Both the position numbers and the translations under genes were made by a program. Shown here in pieces: positions 46,268 to 56,367 of a stretch of DNA of 64,000 bases. The number at the start of each line of letters is the position of its first letter. Position 1 is the first letter of the stretch. The stretch comes from Hsuehochloa calcarea. Lineage: Eukaryota > Streptophyta > Magnoliopsida > Poales > Poaceae. The DNA lies in the NCBI GenBank assembly GCA_036346395.1, contig CM070604.1, positions 34,995,662 to 35,059,661 of the forward strand. Direction: 5' to 3'. The notes beneath the pieces were generated by a model, which was not told the DNA's origin, searched no databases, and was given only the letters and a program-made list of their open reading frames with translations.

Positions 46268-46563
46268 AAGGTAGAGAAATATGGAAATTTGGCTTTAAGG
46301 AGGTCTTCGCGTTCCCACGTAACTTCGTCTTCTGTGTGGTTCCTCCACTGGACTTGTAACATCTTGATTGCATGGCTACGGGTCTGTCGTATGGCTTCGT
46401 CTAGAAGTTGAATCGGGTGTTCTCGATAAGAAAGATTTAGTTGGAGGTCAATGCTCTCCAACTGAGTGAGCTCGGTGGAAGTTCGGAAACATTTCTTTAG
46501 CTGTGAGACTTGAAGGACGTCATGTACATCCGAAAGTTGAGGCAGTAGCTCTAATTGATATGC
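46268..46563 (-). pseudogene. Integrase C-terminus / chromodomain of element D
   Basis: Minus strand. AYQLELLPQLSDVHDVLQVS starts at the S2 insertion site and leads to LSYREHPIQLLDEAIRQTRS, then IKMLQVQWRNHTEDEVTWER and FPYF, a complete chromovirus-type chromodomain. It would bind histone tails to guide integration. The apparent frame runs on into E1, which is an artefact of the insertion. Upstream sequence continues beyond S2 at 50,144. Confidence 0.9.
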
Positions 46564-49500
46564 TGTAACATCCCAAAGTTCTGTTCCAGAATAAAAATAA
46601 ATAAAGTTATTATTTGGTTAGATTTTCTGGTTGCCAAAGAATTTTCTTTATTTTCTGTAACCTAAAAAGAGTTTTCGATGTTGAAAGGAAAAAATAATTA
46701 TTTAATTTCTTGGTTTTAAAGTCAAAAATAAAGTTTATGGAGTTTTATTGGATTTTCTGGGATTTTATTGGATTTAAAGTGAAAAATAAAATTTTAATTA
46801 ATTTCTGGAATTTTCTGGTATTTAAAAAATGTTTTTTTCCCTATTTTCTAGAAAATAAAATCAAAAATAAAAGCCAACTTTAAGTTGGAATTATGTTTAT
46901 TAAGTTCAAAATAATTCTAGGAATTTTTAGGAATTTTTCTAGAATTTTTTAACTCTATTTACTATATTCAAAAAGGTGTTCAAATTTGTGGCTTAAAAGT
47001 ATTTCGAATTTAAAAAAATATAAAAAATAGATATGGAACTTCCCATTTCGGTCACCCATTCTCCAGGAGTGTGCTCACTTAACACCCGTGTGCTACCATG
47101 TGGCCAATTGCTATTTACTAATCAAAGCCCTCTGCTCTTCCTTTTATTCCCTCTTGCACTTCATCTTCTTCCTCCAGAACCGAATGCATTCTTCTCTGTA
47201 GTTTTCTTTCTCCCGTATAGCTTCAATGACACCACCACCACCAAGTGCAACCGGCCACCCCTCACCCCGCCGCCCCCTTCCCTAGCTTCGGCCACCGCCG
47301 CCCAAGCCCCTGCCAGCCGCACCACCGAGAGCTCGAGCTCCACTGCCATTAATGGCGGTTTTCACCTCTCTCTTCATCTCTTTGCATTCGAAGCACCAAA
47401 TTCAATGCCATCTGAACCAAAACGTCCGCACTAACCTCATCTATGTTTCTACACCATCAATCGGCCGTTTCTCACTTTGAATTGAGCGCAGTTTTTCAGT
47501 TTCTCCGTTCTTTATTTTGCACCCGAAACTGAAGCGTTTGCTCTGACGATTCAGGCACCTCCTCCCCTATATAAAGAAACCTCCAGGAGCTCCTCTCCAC
47601 CCTCAACCCACCCCCAAAACCTCCCCTCCCCTCTCCCCTTGGTTTGTCCACATTTGTGATTTGAAGTTCGTCGGCTGTTTGTCATCTTTCGTCTCTTGCG
47701 ACGCCTCCGGTGGAGCTCCGCCATTTTCGTCACCACCGCCGGCACCGCGACGTCGTACTCTATGTGTGCACGCCTTCGCTTCGTCGAACCTCGCCGGAGC
47801 ACCGCCACCACCATGCACTGCTCGCCGCGGTGTCGCGTCACCACCGGCCGAACCGTCGCCACTATGAGGTAGAGTACCTCGCCGGGCTTCCGTTTTGGTA
47901 GTTTGCCGGCTACCTTTCCTCTTCCTCTAGCGGGCGCAACAAGTTCGTTCTCCTCTCTGTGTTCGGTTCATACCAGGAAGAAGAACAGTGCATGCATTAT
48001 TAGTCATGTGTGCACTGTGGTAAATTAAAGAGTTGAGAATTTCACTCTAAAAATTCTATCTACCTCATGTGACCTCCGAATTCGTGGATTCTTTCTCGTA
48101 AAATCATCTAAAATCATATTTTATTTTTCAGTATTTATTTTGTAATTTTTAGTATTTATTTTATTTTTGTTGTTTATTCTATTTGCGCGTCGCCGCCGCC
48201 GCCAGTCGTCGCCGGTCGAACCGCCACTACCATCGGGTAGAGTACCTCGTCGGGGTTCCATTTTTGTCGTTCGCCGGTCACCTCTCCCATCCTTTTGCCC
48301 GAACTGCCAATTCTCTAGTGGCATTTACTATTCATGTATGCATGAAAGTGAATAGTGTCATGCAAACTACTATTCACTCTCCCTTCCGGAATTTCGTTCT
48401 CCCTCGTACGAACTCCGATTCCATCGATTCAAATTCCTAAATTTATATAAAGTAGATATCTTCCTTCCAGTATTTATCTTATAATTTTTTTTGATTTTAT
48501 TTGGATTTCATTCGAATGTTATTTGAATTTGGATCGTTTGCGCGTATAGATTTCAACGACTTCGGACAACCGAATTTCGACGTCGTTTGAGAACAACATA
48601 TAACCAAGCAAGGCAAGTTATACCTTTGATCATATTTAATAACATTATTTCAAATTATTTAAATTATGTTTTAAATTATTATTGCATGTGTATTTATATT
48701 CAAGTAATTTAAATTCATGTTTTAAAGTTATAGCTATTCCCAATTCCATTGTATAGCCAATCTTGTTATTGAATCAGTCATATCTTGACACCTTAGATGA
48801 AAATCTGGTTTATGCAATACTATGAACTAGAACATTTTAGGAAAAATTATGCCTAGCGATGCTTAGACCCAAAATTATTCAATTTGGGAACTTTCAGCCA
48901 AAGATCAAATGTTGTTTAAATTGTATCTATAGACATTGGTTTGTCATGGAAGATTTTGCAAATGACTTCGAAAAGAAAAAATGAAAAGTTGGTTTGTACT
49001 TGGGCGAAATGGATGCTTAGTGGGTGCAGGTTTATGCACGGGCTCAACTCGGGTAGAGTTGAGGCCCAGGGGTTATTTTTGAAGTCGCTCAAGTCAAATA
49101 AGGACCGGTCTTCGAGCCGCATCTTGCAAAGCTCCATCGTGCTACCACATGTCCTGTATGGGCAGGACTTGGCTAAATAATTTGTAACATTCCACCGTAG
49201 TTGTGCCATGTTGATGTGTGGGTGTCAGGATGACCTACTTTTATATATTCCCACATGGCGCAAGAGGGAGCTTGAATTGGGCGGGTGGTTAGCCCAATAG
49301 AAGCTAAACCTTAGCGAGGTAGGACTACGGTGGGATGGCACATTGTAAAAGCCTTCACACGTGCTCTAGACTGCTTACCTAAGGTAGTGAGCTGTGGTAT
49401 CGACGGATGCCAAACAAACTAGAGAATTCATGTCTTGTGGGTAAAGTTGCACAACCTCTGCAGAGTGTAAAACTATTCGAATAACCGTATCCACGGTCAT

Positions 49501-50143
49501 GGACATGCTGAGCCAAGCCACTCAAAGTTAGACTTTGATTTGATTTAAAAAAATGATTTTTGCAAATGATTTGAGGATGGTTAATCCTGGTGGTAAAATT
49601 GGGCGGTTAGCCATGTGATAGGAGGGTATCCATCACCATGTTTCATATGGAGGTTATCCTACTATAAAACTTAAGAATTTATAAAATGAATTTTAGTTAT
49701 AGAATAACTACTTTGGAACTTAGTACAAATATTCAAAGAAAACATTGCTTTATGCAAAATCAACCAATAAGCCTTCCTTTGATATATCCATGCATGCATT
49801 AACTCTGTTACTGGGTGTAACTTGCGAGCACGGTAGTTGTGCTCACCCTTGCTTCATGCAAATAAATTTCAGAGGGGAAGGACTTCGGATCTCGACGACT
49901 AGGCCGCTACCCCAGTCGATTGCCTGTGGCAGATCAGCTGGACTCCACTACTTCTTCGTCTTCCGCTGTGTTTGTTTATTGTTAGCTTGTAAGCCCCTTT
50001 TGTAATAAACTCTGTTCATTATTAATAAAGTTATGCGAACTATGGATGTTACCATATTTGTTTACTGTGTGAACTAGCTACTGATCATGGGACTAGTTCA
50101 GAAATGCACAGAGGATTCTGGGTTGTTACTCCCGGGTCCGACA
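46564..50143 (+). mobile_element. Solo LTR S2 (gypsy, plus strand)
   Basis: 3,580 bp, TGTAACATCCCAAAGTTCTG to CCCGGGTCCGACA, perfect TSD TATGC (46,559-46,563 and 50,144-50,148). Integrase of element D reads across the site. No PBS follows the LTR end. A TATA box TATATAAA lies at 47,568-47,575 and a leader with CT-rich open frames at 47,580-47,930. A candidate GC-type splice donor is at 48,613 and an acceptor at 49,871-49,872. Same family as S1 but about 320 bp longer. Confidence 0.95.
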
Positions 50144-50285
50144 TATGCTACCTCGTCTTTTACTTGTGAGGATTTGGTATGGACTGATATACCGATGTGT
50201 CAGCTTCCCATGGGTTTTGAAACGGCAGATACCTCGCAGGGGCGAGACTTTGAGATAAACAAAATTGTTTGCTTCAAAGCTTAGC
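50144..50285 (-). pseudogene. Integrase fragment of element D, upstream of S2
   Basis: Minus strand. Short shifted frames read YISPYQILTSK and KDEVA, continuing into AYQLEL at 46,563 across the S2 site. It ends abruptly at 50,286 where Gag begins, marking a large internal deletion. Confidence 0.7.
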
Positions 50286-50457
50286 TGTTGGTGGCGTGGA
50301 GCCAGTCATCAGCGTCGAGAGGGTCGACTGCTGAAGCAAAGGCTGGAGGCAGAGTTCGCATGAACTCGCCCATCCTGGACGATGGTTGGTTGGTAGTTGC
50401 TCCATTACCTCCGGCAGCAATGCCGAGAGCAGCAGTATTATGCACCAGCGGTAGTAA
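50286..50457 (-). pseudogene. Gag N-terminal fragment of element D
   Basis: Minus strand reading gives MGEFMRTLPPAFASAVDPLD, then ADDWLHATNS and a stop. This is the plant gypsy Gag signature (FLRTKPPTF.. ADDWLRTIE type) with several changes. It lies between the LTR end and the integrase fragment, so gag middle, protease, RT and RNase H are gone. Confidence 0.75.
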
Positions 50458-52284
50458 CCCGGGAACGAAGGATCCTAGATTCTCTGTGTTTCATGCACTA
50501 GTCCAGGAATAGCTAGTGTACACAGTCAAACAAAAGTGATAGCAAAATCATATCACATCTTTATTGAATATTATTCATAGTTTTATTACAATTTGGGGCA
50601 CATGGCCAAATAAAAGACACAGCGGAAGGCAAAATAAATAAGTAGGCCACACGATTCGCCATAGGCAATCGTCTGGGGACGCGGCCTAGTCCTCCAAGTC
50701 CTCACCATCCTGATAATAATCTTCTCCTAGATATTTGCATTAAGCAACAGTGAGCATAACAACCGTTCTCGCAAGTTACACCTAATTAACAGAATCTAAT
50801 GCATGCTGGATAATATCAAAGGGAAAGGTATATGGCTATTTTGCACAAAGCTACATTTTCAGGTTTAAATACCATTACTAAGTTCCAAGGCAATTTTTAG
50901 TTAATAACTAAGAGTGCCAAAATTTTATTTGTTTCACCAATCTCAGGTCCAGAATACACCTCCATACACAAATTGTGAAGGACTAACCCCCTTACACCAG
51001 GCTTTCCCAATTTCCCCAATTGGATGATCTATCAATAAATTCTCAGTTTAAATAACCATTTTTAAAACCAAAAACAAAGTATTATCCACGAAAGGCTTTG
51101 TTCAACATGTCCATGACCACGGATGCGGCTATTCGAATAGATTAATACTCTGCAGAGTCTGTACAGCTTTACCCACAAGAGATGAGTTCCTTTAAATGTC
51201 GATCATGTCACGCTTCCGAAGGCGTGCAACTAAGCAACTATAATGAGGACTTTACCCTGCATTATTTCAATGTAATTATGTCTGCTAAGGTTTTGTTACC
51301 GTAGGCTTCGCGCCAAATGGTCACCCCCTCTTGTGCCATGTGAATATTAATAGTAGGTCTTCACAACACTCACACCTCTGAATGACATAAACACAGTGAA
51401 ATAATAGAGATTAGTTGGCCAAGTCTGTCCTATTTCAGACTTGTGGTGGTACGAGTTTGGCTTATCAATCTGTAACTCGCAGACCAGTCCTTATATGACT
51501 GGCCAACTTCCGAAACAACCTCTAGGTCACAATCATTCACTGACTGCAGCTCGTGCATAAACCTACACCCACCAACCGTCCAATTCGCCCAAGTCTAAAC
51601 AAGTTTTATTTGTTTTTCAAGTCAAAATATTTTTATAAAATTTTACTATAGTAAAGGCAATAATATAGTCTCATTTTTAAAGCATCATTGTATTTTGGCA
51701 AAATTCCCCCAAAAACAATATTTTGGTCTAAACATTGTCTAAGAATATTTTCCAAATTTTATTTTAACTATGGTGACAAGAAAATGACTATTCAAACATC
51801 AATATTGGTCATACAAAGGAAATAGAGCAACTAGAAAATTTAAAAAGGAATTTAAAAATAACTGAATAGAAATATACATGCAATAATAATTTAAAATATA
51901 ATTAAATTACTTAAAATAATAGGGTGAACATGGTCTAAGGTATAACTTGCCTTACTTGAAGGACTCTTCTTCTCCTAATTCAAATTCCCCAAAGTTGTTG
52001 AAATCTATACGCGAAAATATGACAAAAATAAACAAATTCAAATGAAAATACAAATACAAATAAACTCCAAATTAAATAGTTTTAGTTCTAGAAGGTAGAT
52101 ATTGAATTTAAATGGATTTAGGAACAAAAATCAACGGATTTGGAGTTCGTAAGAAGGAGGACGGACATCTGGAAGTTTGGATATCACAAGAAATGGTAGA
52201 ATCCCAAGTATTGTTCATCTTCCGAGTACTATTCATCTTCCAAGTACTGTTCACCTTCCGAGTGTTGTTCTTCTTTCAAGTACT
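50458..52284 (-). repeat. 5' LTR of element D, 3' part
   Basis: Minus strand LTR end with CTGGACTAGTGCATGAAAC and a damaged terminus near 50,458-50,470 (CCCGGGTTACTA; no intact PBS beside it). It carries the conserved donor block TCTAAGGTATAACTTGCC (about 51,932-51,949, complement of the splice-donor region). It is cut at 52,285 by CACTA element E2; the remainder should lie beyond the window. No supported gene. Confidence 0.7.
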
Positions 52285-52600
52285 CACTACTACAAAACAG
52301 GCTATAGTAGACGGTCCATTACAGACGATTCTTTTGGAACCATCTATGTTGGGTCTGTTCCGACCTGGAATAGCCGATGCGAGCCTATCACAGACGGTTC
52401 TTATTTAGAACCGTCTGTGATAATTGGTTATCACAGACGGTTTATTCGGTTTATTAATAGAACCGTCTGTGAATTATCACAGACGGTTCTATTAGTAAAC
52501 CGTCTGTGATAATCGACCATTCACGATTCGTTCTCATTAAGAACCGCTCAGGATATTAATTATCACGCAGCGGTTATAATTAAGAACCGTCTGTGATATC
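52285..52600. repeat. Left terminal and subterminal repeats of E2
   Basis: About eight ATCACAGACGGTT units in alternating orientation, plus variants (CACGATTCGTTC, CACGCAGCGGTT) at 52,520-52,585. In CACTA elements such subterminal repeats are transposase binding sites. Confidence 0.85.
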
Positions 52601-52607
52601 CTCACCC

Positions 52608-52616
52608 TATATATAG
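52608..52616 (+). promoter_or_regulatory. TATA box of the E2 transposase gene
   Basis: TATATATAG directly after the subterminal array, followed by a CT/GCC-rich leader, as expected for the TNP2-type promoter. Confidence 0.7.
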
Positions 52617-53096
52617 CGCGCCCGACACACATCTCTGCCGCTGCCTGACACACATTTCTCTCCGGCTACCTCTGCCGCCATCTCTGCCGCCATTTCTGCC
52701 GCCTCCTCCGCCGCTGCCTCTGCCGCACTGCCTCAAACCTATCCAAAGTCTCTCATTGGCTGTGAAGGTATCGGGTGTTTAGAGGTAAATAGTGACATAC
52801 CACTCGGTGATTGCATATGATTATTTTCTTTATAATGTGTATGAAAAGGCATGTGTGGTTTTGTAGGCAAATAACAATCTTGGTGTAGGTCAAATTAATT
52901 AGTCCAAAGTAATCGCTAATCAATTTATGTATGTTTGGTAAATAGGAAGCCCATTGTGCCGCCGATAGAGAGGGAAGGGAGGAGAAGGCGAGGATTGTCG
53001 AGAGATATTAGGCATTTTCTTCGTGAGCTCCGAGGGTAACGATCTATAACACTTTATGTTTGCTATAAATTAATCGCTAATCAATTAGACACTAAT

Positions 53097-53363
53097 TGTA
53101 ATATTCCAAAATAAATAAATAAATAAATAATAATAATAACGGCTTAAAGGCTTGTGCGTAATTAAGTAAAAGAAGTTTGTTTTAGAGTTTTATGGAGGGG
53201 CTAGACTGTGCGAGATATAAAAGGATCGTGGGAGAATAAAATCTAGAAACCCTAGTAGTTTTACCCTTTTATTTTCTGTGCGCCGCCGGCTCTCTTGACG
53301 CCATCACACACGTAGTGTTCCCGCCGGCTAGCGCCGCGCACCTGCCGCTTCTTGCCGCTCGGG
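53097..53363 (+). repeat. 5' LTR fragment of element C
   Basis: TGTAATATTCC onward, matching 56,368-56,638 except for a 4-bp AAAT unit and a few substitutions, mostly C/T transitions. Contains TATAAAAG at 53,216-53,223. Ends at CTTGCCGCTCGG, where the deletion begins. Confidence 0.92.
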
Positions 53364-53393
53364 AGATTCCAGCGCACCTGCCGCTTCTCTGTT
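53364..53393 (+). other. Filler DNA at the deletion junction of C
   Basis: Between the LTR fragment and pol lie GAGATTCCAG, copied from 53,427-53,436, and GCGCACCTGCCGCTTCT, copied from 53,336-53,352. Both templates are within about 80 bp. Confidence 0.8.
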
Positions 53394-54272
53394 GCTGAGA
53401 AACCGAGCGTGGCTTCACAAATTGGGGAGATTCCAGTGGTTAGTGATTACCCAGATGTGTTCCCAGCTGAGCTTCCGGGCTTGCCACCTGCGCGAGACGT
53501 GGAGTTTCGCATTGATCTTGTTCCGGGTACTCATCCCATCTCGATGTCTCCATATCGACTAGCACGTCCGTTTCAGGACGAGTTGAAGAAGCAATTGGAT
53601 GATTTGTTGGCTAAAGGTTTGATCAGGCGTAGCGTATCGCCGTGGGGAGCTCCTGTTCTATTCACAGAGAAGAAGGATGGGAGTTGGCGCATGTGTGTTG
53701 ATTACCGTGAGCATAATGCAGTCACAATCAAGAATAAATATCCATTGCCCCGCATTGAGGATTTGTTTGATCGGTTGAATGGAGCTCAAGTATTCTCCAA
53801 GATCGATCTCCAGTCAGGGTATAATCAAATCCGTGTGCGTGAGCAGGATGTAGAGAAGACTGCTTTCTCCACCAGGTATGGGCATTATGAGTATAAAGTT
53901 ATGTCTTTTGGATTGACTAATGCACCTGCCATTTTTATAGAGACCATGAACAACATGTTACACGAGTATCTAGATGACTTCGTGGTGGTGTTCATTGATG
54001 ATATTCTTATCTATTCCAAGACCAATGAGGATCATAAGCGTCATTTGAGGTTGGTTTTAGAGACTTTGAGAGAGCACAAGTTCTATGCTAAGTTGAAGAA
54101 GTGTGAGTTCTGGATTTCAGAAGTGAGTTTTCTGGGTCATGTGATAAATCCTCAAGGCATTGCTGTTGATCCTAGCAAGGTCTCTACAGTGGTGGATTGG
54201 AAGAGGCCGACTAATGTGAAGGAGGTGAGGAGTTTCTTGGGCTTGGCTGGTTATTATCGGCGCTTTGTGTAG
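53394..54272 (+). pseudogene. Protease tail and reverse transcriptase of element C
   Basis: A long frame (about 293 residues from the junction) with DVFPAELPGLPPARDVEF, RMCVDYREHNAVTIKNKY, FSKIDLQSGYNQIRV, SFGLTNAPAIFIETMN, the catalytic FIDDILIYS, and FLGHVINPQGIAVDP. In element B the second motif reads RALNAVTIKN, so EH here is a local change. A TAG (54,270-54,272) stops it after FLGLAGYYRRFV where B has CAG. The apparent start at 53,352 lies in LTR and filler sequence and is not the natural one. Confidence 0.93.
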
Positions 54273-54835
54273 GATTTCTCTATCATCGCCAAACCGATGT
54301 CTCAACTTACTCAGAAAGGGGTAAGATTCCAGTGGACTGATGAGTGTGAGCGCAGTTTCTACACTTTGAAAGAGAGGTTGGTGACCTCTCCTATTCTCAC
54401 TCTTCCCGAGCCAGGAAAGCGGTTCACAGTCTTTTCAGATGCGTCCCGAGTGGATCTTGGTTGTGTGCTTATGCAAGACGGTAAGGTAATTGCTTATGCG
54501 TCAAGGCAGTTAAAGAAGCACGAGCAGAATTATCCCATGCGTCAAGGTAATTGCTCATGATTTGGAGTTGGCTGCGGTTGTCTTTGCTCTCAAGATTTGG
54601 AGGCATTATCAATACGGTGAGCCTTGTGATATTTTCACAGATCACAAGAGCCTCAAATATATCTTCACTCAGAAGGATCTGAATTTGAGGCAAAGGAGGT
54701 GGTTGGAGTTGATCAAGGACTATGATCTTACTATTCAGTATCATCCAGGCAAGGCCAATGTAGTTCTTGATGCTCTTAGTCGCAAGGCGACTCACTACTC
54801 TAGATTGCCTCATTGCTGATTTTGATCGCATGGGA
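54273..54835 (+). pseudogene. RT connection and RNase H of element C
   Basis: 54,297-54,560 gives MSQLTQKGVRFQWTDECERS, FTVFSDASRVDLGCVLMQDG and IAYASRQLKKHEQNYP. A short duplication follows (CCCATGCGTCAAGGTAATTG, repeating 54,483-54,506) that shifts the frame. 54,562-54,819 resumes ELAAVVFALKIWRHY, FTDHKSLKYIF, HPGKANVVLDALSRK. The LDALSRK Leu replaces the usual Ala. Confidence 0.9.
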
Positions 54836-56352
54836 ATATCTTATTGTTATGCGGGCACATCACATGTTGAGACACGCTGATTCTTGAGTCATTATTCGGC
54901 ACGTGTGCGGAAAGCACAACAGAGTGACCGGTTACTACAGGAGGTTAGGAAGCGTCTGGATGAGGGCAAAGAGGGTGATTTTAGCATGGATGATTTTGGC
55001 GCTTTCAGGTTTAAAGGCCGTCTTTGCGTGCATCGCAAAGGCGGAGGTCAAAGATGATATCTTGAGGAGGCACATCGCACTGCATAATCGCTCATCTGGT
55101 GAGACTAAGATGTATCGAGATTTGAAATGCAATTTTGGTGGAAAAGAATGAAGGTGGATATTGCTAACTATGTGGCTTCTTGTGGTGTTTGTCGCCAAGT
55201 GAAAGCCGAGCACAAGCGTCCCGCAGGTGGTTCTGACCTTTGGAGGTTCCCAGTGGCCTTGGAATGATATCTCTATGGACTTTGTGGTGGCCTTACCTCG
55301 TTCGCCGCGAGGGAAGGATGCAGTTTGGGTAGTGGTGGATCGATTCAGCAAGTCTACGCACTTCATTCCTATTCGCACGACAAATTCAGCGAGTGATCTA
55401 GCACCTATTTATGTGCGTGAAATAGTAAGACTGCATGGTGTGCCAAAGACCATCATTTACAGACAGGACGCCAAGTTTGTCTCGAGTTCGGGAAAGTCTG
55501 CGAGTGCATTGGGCACAGCTCCGCCTTAGTCTGACGTTTCACCCACACACGATGGGCGATCGAGGCGTACTATTCAGACTTGGAGGACATGTTGCGGTCT
55601 TGCGTTTTGTCTTGGAAGGGTAGTTGGGAGGACCAGTTGCCACTTGCAGAGTATTAGAGCCGCGCCATTTGAGGTTCTCTATGGGCGGATGTGCAGATCG
55701 CCACTTTGTTGGGATGCAGTGGGAGAGAAGGTAGTTTTGGGTCCTGACCGATTGAAGACCGTTGAGCATGTGGCCATGGTGAGGCGAATTTATTAGCGGC
55801 TCGGAGGCATGTAAAAGCTATCTTGATGTGAGGCGTGACTTGGAGTTTGCGGTGGGTGACCAGGTGCTCTTGAGAGTGTCTCCCACTAAAGGTATTGTTC
55901 GGTTCGGTACCAAAGGGAAGCTTAACCCGAGGTACATTGGACCGTTCTCGATTATTGCAAGAATTGGAAAGTTAGCCTACCGCTTGGACCTTCCTGAGTC
56001 CATGCGTGGGGTTCACAATGTGTTTCACGTCTCGATCTTTGAAAGTTTCGAGAGACCCGAGCATAAGATTTCATTAGAGCCGCTGACTATTGAGCAAGAT
56101 CTCACAATTGAGTCGCGTCCGGTGCGCATTCTGGAGAGGTCGGGGCGAGTGCTGAGGCACAAGACATTGGTATACGTCAAGGTGCGGTGGACGCATCAGT
56201 CCGAGAGAGAAGCGACTTGGGAGTTGGAGTCTCGCATGCGTGAGCAATACCCGGAGTTGTTCACGTCGGGTACGTGTTATTTTGTTGTTTAATTTCAGCA
56301 GTGCAGTTTTTCTTTGAGTAGAACGGCGAGTAGAATTCGGGGTCGAATTCTG
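54836..56352 (+). pseudogene. Integrase of element C, heavily broken
   Basis: Pieces of the HHCC domain (about 55,050-55,215; CGVCRQVKAEH in a shifted frame), the catalytic core start (55,262-55,529: WPWNDISMDFVVALP, VVDRFSKSTHFIPIRT, then IIYRQDAKF where the second catalytic Asp context is damaged), and a strongly deleted rest. The C-terminal frame 55,828-56,292 (154 codons) is intact: GPFSIIARIGKLAYRLDLPE, NVFHVS, and chromodomain VYVKVRWTHQSEREATWELE up to YPELF. Confidence 0.9.
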
Positions 56353-56367
56353 TTAAGGGGGGTAGAA
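56353..56367 (+). promoter_or_regulatory. Polypurine tract of element C
   Basis: TTAAGGGGGGTAGAA directly before the 3' LTR, identical to that of element B. Confidence 0.88.
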
